Positions 59,844-64,000 of a stretch of 64,000 nt of DNA are shown here, in pieces. A program made the position numbers and the translations under genes. Numbering within the stretch: position 1 is the stretch's first letter; the number at the start of each line of letters is the position of its first letter. The notes beneath the pieces were generated by a model. It ran no database searches. It was not told the origin of the DNA and worked only from the letters and a program-made list of their open reading frames with translations. Source of the DNA: Fibrobacterota bacterium. GTDB taxonomy: Bacteria > Fibrobacterota > Fibrobacteria > UBA5070. The DNA is taken from contig JADKBN010000002.1 of assembly GCA_016715065.1 (NCBI GenBank), forward strand, positions 248,001-312,000, given 5' to 3'.

Positions 59844-62800
59844 TTACATGAAAAAAGGACTGTAATTGGGGTCGTCTATTTCGATGCTTTTGTTTATCTC
59901 TTTGCCTTCAGCGGGAAAAATTGTTTTGCCTGTGCCATCGATATCAATCGCGATTTTGCAGGAAAATGCAGTATTACCCTTGATAGGGAATGCTGGGGAG
60001 ACGAGCTTTTCAAGACAACCATCAGAGAGCGATGCGTTTGCAATGAATAGCGTGCAATTCCTGCCTTTTCGTGGAACGCTCTCGTTTGGGATGTTCATGG
60101 CGGCTGCAAAATTGTCCAGGAATTCCTGCGAGCCGTCCAAGTCCCAGATGGCTAAATTAGAGTTGAAAAGTTTTGTGTTGCCACAGAATAAGTTGAGCTT
60201 CATTATTGCTTTATCAGAGGGTAGACTTGGATCTGTTATCGATGTAGTCTGGGATGCGCTTATGTTCATTGGATGCATAAGTCTCATTAGCCATTCTATT
60301 TGCTCTTGGATTTTGGCGGCCTCTGACGGGGTCTCCACGTGAAGCAGATTGGCAAAGTCAATGCCTTCTAGTGCGTCATGTGCGCGTCCAGGCCAATTTT
60401 TCGGTGAATCCTCGTAGGAATCCTTTATTTTGTATGCAATAAGACTAAGGCCGACAATGATTAAAACTCCCACAGGTCCTGTGGACCACCAAGCAACATT
60501 TCCGTATTTCGCAATTAGTCCAAACTCAACGCCCATTTCCACGATTGCGCTTGTGAGAGCTGCCACATCCTTAACGCCTTCAAAGAAGGCGGCTCCCTTT
60601 GCCGCTCCATCTATGCCGCTTGCGACTGAAAAGCCATCCTTTATCAACGACATCAGCGAGCCCAAAAAACCAAGTCCAGCTCCGGTTTTCTTCAAGACCT
60701 TGTAACCTGCTTCGCCTCCCCCTTTAGCGTCCACCCACGATCCGTTCAGCTTTCGGTAGAAGGCTATCAAGGAGACGGTTTCCTTCACCAGCGATACTTT
60801 GCTCTCGAGCAGTGCGATTTCGTCTTGCTCCTTGGCCTTTCCCTCCTGGCGCAGGCGTTGGACATAGAGTTGAACCAGGATGGCGTTGACCATCTCGATC
60901 CCGATCCCCACGTGCACGGCCCCGATCTCGAGGTTCTTCATTTTCTGGAAATGCATCTCCAGGCTGACATCTGACTTTACGTGTCGCCAGCCCACCTTCA
61001 CGGCCTTGTCCGGTGTGGCTCCATCCTTGAAGGTCCAGGGAAGGTCGGTGCCGTTTCGCATTTTCAGGGCGGGTGGGCGTCCATTGGCGTCGCCCGCTGG
61101 CACCTCGAAATCGTAACGGATCCAGCGCGATTCGTTGGGTGGGAAGAGCTCCTGGACGTTCTTCGAGTAGATGGCCTTGTCCAGGTCGGCGCGAAACTGC
61201 CGTTCGAACTCTTTGGGTTTGATCTTGCCAATGAGGATACCTAGGGCGGAGGTACGTCCCGCCTTCTTCATCTTGGTGATTTCGGTATCGGTGATTTCCT
61301 TGGCGCACCCTTGGAGGTAGCGCTTGACCACGAAGGTGCGCAAATATTCATGTACCTTGCCAGATTTTGTCCCCTTGTTGATGGCCTTGGCCAAACCGTA
61401 TTTCTTGTACATGTATTTGATGGCCGGTTCGTGGTCCTGCCCCAGCCCTTGAAGGGTCAGGTATTCAATCTCTTCCGTGAAGGTGGTCTCGGCGAGGTAC
61501 TCCAACCTTACTTCCTGACCCACCTCGGGGTCTTCGGAGGATTTGGCCAAATCCTCCGTCATTTGCTCCCACTGCGAGGTGAGCTTGATCTCGAAGAGGT
61601 AGTTGAACCGGATCTGGATTTCGTTTTCGCATCGTTCAATTTGGCCGTTGGATTTTTCACCAAAATGATAGAGCTCGGGAAAGTCTGCTCGGACATTGTC
61701 GCGAAGATCCTGGATGAGGGAGCCATAGGCTTTCGCATACGAGTACAGCTTGAGCCGAGCGGAGGGGATCAGAAGATCGCGCTGCTCTCGGCACCATTCG
61801 ACTCCTTCGGCTAACTGCAGAGTGCGATGGTAGTGATCGGTCAAGAATAATGTGTTGTTCGAGTCCAGGGCGGTGGCGGGATGAGGGAACATCTCCGCGC
61901 GAGCCTCCAGAAGATTCAGATCTGTTTGGTACTCGGAAACGCGGGATTCGCTCAGAACAACTGGAGACGTGAAAGCTGCGGTCTTTTTGCCATCGTCGAT
62001 TTCGATCGACTCTTCCTGCGCAGGCCCCTGAAAGACCAATTCGATGGTTTTGTCGGAAGAAATCTGGAACACATAAAGCGCACGTTCTTTGGGGATGGCT
62101 TCGCCGGTGATTTTGGGATTTGGTGAGCGGTCGAGGGTGCCGTGGACCGCCGGGATCGCGCTCAGGCCCGATCCCGGGAAGGTTTCTTCGATGGTCTTGT
62201 GCTTGAAGCTGACTTGCTTGATCTTCCCGACAGGATTGTAATTGCGGAACGATTTGCGGTAGACGCTACCACTGGCGAAGGAATCCGTTCCAATGCGGAT
62301 CAGCAGTTTTCCGTCCTTGGTCTTCCCGCAGACCTTGGGGTTTGCCTGCAGGTCCAGAGGCTTCTTGCTGCGCAACAAGGTTTCCAACTCCTTCTCCTGC
62401 CCGCTGCGTGCGGCAATGTCCACGAAGATGATCCGAGACATTTCCCTGTTCAGATCGGAGACAAGCGCCTGCAATGCGGCCCAGGTGGTTTTTTCCTCCT
62501 CGAGTAGAGCGTTCTGCGTCAGCTGATAGAGCGAATTTGGGCAGATGATGCCCAGTGCGAGGCCATCCTCGACTTGCCCGAAAAAGCGCCCCATTTCAGC
62601 TGACTCCTCGGTCTGATCCACGTAGGAGCCCCACTTCCACTCGGATTCCGGGTCTTCCATGCGGACCAGCATCCCGCACAAATGCGCGATCTGGTGCTGC
62701 GAGACCCGCGTGAATCCGGGATCTCGTTCGTACTTCAGAGGGATCGTCAAATGCTGGAGAGACGTATTTTGTCCTCTAAGGAGAGTCCAGGTCATCGAGT

Positions 62801-63692
62801 CCAGGATGCGGCGGCAACCTTGGCTCGCGAGTATGACCTCTTTCCGGTGTTTGGCGAAGAGGTCAAGCTCGTCAAGCAATGGCTTTCGGCTTTTGTCGCC
62901 GATGTCGTTCTTGCGTAGGATCTCGCCTTTCAAGGGGGTGTTCGTTCCTGGCTCGATTCCCTCAAAATACAGATACCCGGAGGGATAACTTGCCGTGTTC
63001 ATCCAGTGCCGCAACGCGGCTTCCGGAGTCGCAGCGGTGCCGCCGCCAGATCGTGGCTCATAGATTTTCGAGATCCAATTTTTGTTCGGAGCGCTCCAGT
63101 CCACCACCACCCACGAGCCGTTGATTTCCGTGAGGAAAATCCCGAGCTGTCGACCGTCGATCTCACCATCTAAAAGGAAGTTCGCCTTGATGGGGTAAAT
63201 CATGTTTGTTCTGGCAAAGCCGATCAGGTTTTCTAGGCGTTTGCACCAAGCCTCTCTGGCTTGGATGGCCGCAACCGATCCTGGATTCTTGGCGTGCGGC
63301 ATGGCTTTGCACGCCTCCAGGAGCGCTTGGGTGTTGTCCAGGACGGCGAAGGGAGAGGATTCGTCGGGAGCATTGTGCTGGTGAAAATCGGAGTACTCGC
63401 TTTTTGGAAGCACGACAAACCAGCACCGGTACAGGTCCTTGCCAGAGATGCAGTTCAGGATGTACTGGCCAGGGTACGTGGCGTTGAGAGTGAAAGTCGC
63501 ACCAGGCTCTTCTTTTTCCGTCAGCGATTGCCAACCGGTTTGCGTTTTCACATGCCCGAGCAGGATCCACCGGAAGTCTCTCAAGGGAGCCGCAGTTCCC
63601 AGCATGGCGCTTAGCTTGAAGGTTGTTTTGGTTCCAACACAGAATGTGCTGGAGTTGCGGTTGTTGCAAATGCGGTATTGGGGGGTGCTCAT
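59844..63692 (-). CDS. Very large protein with a hydrophobic C-terminal region
   Basis: A 1282-residue protein from MSTPQYRICNNRN (ATG 63692); an earlier start at 63722 would add ten residues overlapping the upstream gene. There is no Sec signal. Residues about 5-110 look like an Ig-like beta domain (NATYPGQYILNCISGKDLYRCW). Helical and mixed regions follow. Residues about 980-1090 hold helices of pore-forming type (GAGLGFLGSLMSLIKDG, AAFFEGVKDVAALTSAIVEMGVEFG, VGVLIIVGLSLIAYKI). The tail (VSPAFPIKGNTAFSCKIAIDIDG) is beta-rich. The architecture is like that of type VI effectors such as VasX, but I see no diagnostic motif. The next gene is a membrane protein. Confidence 0.62.
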   Translation of the reverse strand: MSTPQYRICNNRNSSTFCVGTKTTFKLSAMLGTAAPLRDFRWILLGHVKTQTGWQSLTEKEEPGATFTLNATYPGQYILNCISGKDLYRCWFVVLPKSEYSDFHQHNAPDESSPFAVLDNTQALLEACKAMPHAKNPGSVAAIQAREAWCKRLENLIGFARTNMIYPIKANFLLDGEIDGRQLGIFLTEINGSWVVVDWSAPNKNWISKIYEPRSGGGTAATPEAALRHWMNTASYPSGYLYFEGIEPGTNTPLKGEILRKNDIGDKSRKPLLDELDLFAKHRKEVILASQGCRRILDSMTWTLLRGQNTSLQHLTIPLKYERDPGFTRVSQHQIAHLCGMLVRMEDPESEWKWGSYVDQTEESAEMGRFFGQVEDGLALGIICPNSLYQLTQNALLEEEKTTWAALQALVSDLNREMSRIIFVDIAARSGQEKELETLLRSKKPLDLQANPKVCGKTKDGKLLIRIGTDSFASGSVYRKSFRNYNPVGKIKQVSFKHKTIEETFPGSGLSAIPAVHGTLDRSPNPKITGEAIPKERALYVFQISSDKTIELVFQGPAQEESIEIDDGKKTAAFTSPVVLSESRVSEYQTDLNLLEARAEMFPHPATALDSNNTLFLTDHYHRTLQLAEGVEWCREQRDLLIPSARLKLYSYAKAYGSLIQDLRDNVRADFPELYHFGEKSNGQIERCENEIQIRFNYLFEIKLTSQWEQMTEDLAKSSEDPEVGQEVRLEYLAETTFTEEIEYLTLQGLGQDHEPAIKYMYKKYGLAKAINKGTKSGKVHEYLRTFVVKRYLQGCAKEITDTEITKMKKAGRTSALGILIGKIKPKEFERQFRADLDKAIYSKNVQELFPPNESRWIRYDFEVPAGDANGRPPALKMRNGTDLPWTFKDGATPDKAVKVGWRHVKSDVSLEMHFQKMKNLEIGAVHVGIGIEMVNAILVQLYVQRLRQEGKAKEQDEIALLESKVSLVKETVSLIAFYRKLNGSWVDAKGGGEAGYKVLKKTGAGLGFLGSLMSLIKDGFSVASGIDGAAKGAAFFEGVKDVAALTSAIVEMGVEFGLIAKYGNVAWWSTGPVGVLIIVGLSLIAYKIKDSYEDSPKNWPGRAHDALEGIDFANLLHVETPSEAAKIQEQIEWLMRLMHPMNISASQTTSITDPSLPSDKAIMKLNLFCGNTKLFNSNLAIWDLDGSQEFLDNFAAAMNIPNESVPRKGRNCTLFIANASLSDGCLEKLVSPAFPIKGNTAFSCKIAIDIDGTGKTIFPAEGKEINKSIEIDDPNYSPFFM

Positions 63693-63694
63693 GA

Positions 63695-64000
63695 TCAAGC
63701 CTCGGCGAGGGGTTCGGGACAAGTGTAATTTCCGCCAATAAGGCCGGCTTCTCCAAGCCTCATGCAGACCAGAGATTCCATTTGGAACTTCTTTGCGGCC
63801 TCCTGGACAACAAGCCGGAATCGCTTTTCGTTGGAGGTTCCATAGAGCAGATCGAATTCAACGACAAGGTCTGGAAGTGCCGTCCATGGGATCTCGAGCA
63901 GTTTTTTAAATCGCTCGGGGTCGCTCTTTGTGATCGCGTAGTTGAGGTTCGCAGCCACCGCCCTGAGGTACATCGTTCGTGCGACGGGGTATTTCACTTC
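63695..64000 (-). CDS. Protein of unknown function, 5' end beyond the window
   Basis: The frame is open at the right edge; the visible part is at least 101 residues (EVKYPVARTMYLRAVAANLN ... GNYTCPEPLAEA). GTG 63997 could be a start, but the frame continues past it. There is no motif I recognise, and the composition is helical. It stops two bases before the 1282-residue gene, so it belongs to the same operon and may be an adaptor or chaperone for it. Confidence 0.55.
   Translation of the reverse strand, partial: EVKYPVARTMYLRAVAANLNYAITKSDPERFKKLLEIPWTALPDLVVEFDLLYGTSNEKRFRLVVQEAAKKFQMESLVCMRLGEAGLIGGNYTCPEPLAEA

Noticed and set aside
43034..64000. A complete type VI secretion or contractile injection locus
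   Set aside because: No Hcp, VgrG, sheath, baseplate or ClpV gene is present in the window; only effector-like and scaffold-like genes are seen.

Overview
The window looks like a chromosomal segment of a GC-rich, cellulose-degrading Gram-negative bacterium, most likely of the phylum Fibrobacterota. The evidence is a TIGR02147-family protein (a family expanded in Fibrobacter) plus a truncated relative, a tandem pair of secreted GH8 and GH5 cellulases with shared C-terminal modules, many short-signal lipoproteins, and a TonB-dependent receptor that implies an outer membrane.

Layout: 1-4.3 kb (minus) carries two lipoprotein genes behind a TIGR02147 gene, then bioB and a tiny lysine-rich gene. 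4.4-14.5 kb (plus) is a cobalamin operon. A promoter and a cobalamin riboswitch precede a BtuB-like receptor, a BtuG-like beta-propeller lipoprotein, cobC, a cobQ-cobU fusion, cobT, cobS and a BtuF-like lipoprotein, followed by a YqgE-family gene. Six copies of a palindromic repeat sit only in this operon, one in frame inside the cobU domain. 14.5-17.3 kb has two secreted fibre-like genes with coding damage. 17.4-19.8 kb holds rlmN, dedA-like and efp. 19.9-28.0 kb holds secreted proteins including GH8, GH5 and a frameshifted phosphoesterase. 28.1-34.1 kb is an ABC transporter operon with a LolA-like and an outer-membrane protein. 34.2-43.0 kb has FHA, two AAA-type ATPases, MarR/aminotransferase, topB and a membrane protein.

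43-64 kb (minus) is an accessory region with lower-GC genes. It contains two parallel cassettes, each made of an OmpA/peptidoglycan-binding scaffold protein, a protein with caspase-like His and Cys motifs, and a Sec-exported protein. Each cassette is preceded by a perfect TGTGA-N6-TCACA palindrome and a 0.2 kb structured repeat. Upstream lie a 1282-residue protein with a hydrophobic helical segment and a membrane protein that may be its partner. IS630 and IS66 elements have inserted between cassette genes. I read this as a candidate cell-envelope effector/immunity system. No secretion apparatus genes (Hcp, VgrG, tube or sheath) are in the window, so the delivery route is unknown.

Several genes are broken by one-base differences at short homopolymers (27.37, 54.93, 57.06 and 57.72 kb, and the IS630 transposase). 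This could be real decay or long-read sequencing error, and it affects how the broken genes should be read.
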